Shown piece after piece: positions 60,823 through 61,167 of a DNA stretch of 61,167 nt; position 1 is the stretch's first letter, and each line of letters opens with the position of its first letter. The stretch comes from Reyranella sp. Lineage in GTDB: Bacteria; Pseudomonadota; Alphaproteobacteria; Reyranellales; Reyranellaceae. Under the pieces are notes generated by a model, which was not told the origin of the DNA, ran no database searches, and saw only the letters and a program-made list of their open reading frames with translations. Where the stretch lies: assembly GCA_021732285.1 (NCBI GenBank), contig JAKFVH010000040.1, forward strand, positions 1-61,167, written 5' to 3'. The translations under genes and the position numbers were made by a program.

Positions 60823-60952
60823 CGGCGCGCGCGGCACGCTTGCGCGAATGAGTCAAGAGGTGCGCGCAATTCACCTTCTGCGTCGGGTGTTATGAGACCG
60901 TTGTGCTTCGCGCGTTGTCGGTGTAGCCAAGGATCAAGCAAAGGCGGGGGCG

Positions 60953-61167
60953 ATGCGAAGCAACGTCGCAAGAAGACAACCAGAGACCAAGCCGGCATCA
61001 AGTCCGGCATCACGGCCCTACCGCATCGAAGAGCAAGTCGGTTATCTGCTGCGACGGGCGCACCAGCGCGCCTCCTCCATCTTCCAGGTGACGATCGGCG
61101 ATCCCAACATCACGCCGACGCAGTACTCGAGCATGGTGAAGCTGCACGAGTACACCGAGCTCTCGCA
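60953..61167 (+). CDS. MarR family transcriptional regulator (partial, runs off the window)
   Basis: At least 71 codons from ATG at 60953 behind GGCGGGGG. A basic N-terminal extension is followed by YRIEEQVGYLLRRAHQRASS, then FQVTIGDPNITPTQYSSMVK and LHEYTELS, the start of the MarR fold before the wing-helix. The C-terminal two thirds lie outside. It may regulate the neighbouring acid-CoA genes. Confidence 0.75.
   Translation, partial: MRSNVARRQPETKPASSPASRPYRIEEQVGYLLRRAHQRASSIFQVTIGDPNITPTQYSSMVKLHEYTELS

Overview
The window is GC-rich, densely coded DNA from an alphaproteobacterium. The order uvrC-pgsA-moaD-moaE, the block FYDLN-type protein / aroA / cmk / rpsA / ihfB, the lgt-midA-pgeF operon and an alphaproteobacterial YbjN and UbiK all point there. 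A Rhodospirillales- or Reyranella-like lineage would fit, but that is an impression and was not tested. There is no plasmid, prophage or CRISPR signature. The window opens inside an intergenic repeat and ends inside a MarR-family gene.

Layout. 1-4.4 kb: two tandem family-5 (peptide/opine type) ABC binding proteins and a lipoprotein. 4.4-7.2 kb: minus-strand operon lgt > midA-like methyltransferase > pgeF > a 22-codon membrane peptide > lipoprotein, all overlapping or nearly so. 8.0-11.8 kb: a cyanate uptake and degradation operon (binding protein, permease, ATPase, cynS) behind a sigma-54-type promoter with an NtrC-like site. 12.2-16.8 kb: a GntR-controlled amino-acid ABC transporter with a class IV aminotransferase that seems to lack the PLP lysine. 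16.9-31 kb: mixed accessory and core genes. These include three toxin-antitoxin pairs (HigBA-like, MazEF-like, RES/Xre-like), a hydantoinase A/B and MetE-like operon, proC, a phasin, csaA and two branched-chain aminotransferases. The second of these, ilvE2, has a palindrome exactly filling its promoter spacer. 31.8-34.4 kb: MarR, response regulator and histidine kinase. 34.5-38.1 kb: a TPP riboswitch and thiO-thiS-thiG-thiE-thiF. 38.4-43 kb: gluconolactonase-like protein and moaE/moaD/pgsA/uvrC. 43.3-45.7 kb: phoH behind a structured, terminator-containing leader, and guanine deaminase.

46-52.2 kb is the most unusual part. A complete tRNA-Ala(GGC) at 52154-52229 and a displaced 45-bp copy of its 3' half at 47279-47323 bracket about 4.9 kb. 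Between them lie a GH17-GT2 fusion glucan synthase, a translationally coupled membrane protein, a broken fragment of an ATP-dependent DNA ligase and a frameshifted copy of a small membrane protein. An intact copy of that small protein sits just outside at 45780. This looks like a decayed tRNA-targeted island. 52.3-60 kb returns to conserved housekeeping genes, an ornithine cyclodeaminase homologue and a CaiB-type CoA-transferase. An eroded acyl-CoA synthetase follows near the right end.

Three copies of a palindromic repeat family with a core of about 68 bp lie between genes (27252, 38406 and 57246). One is a perfect 34+34 bp palindrome, and two are nested inside unrelated perfect outer inverted repeats.
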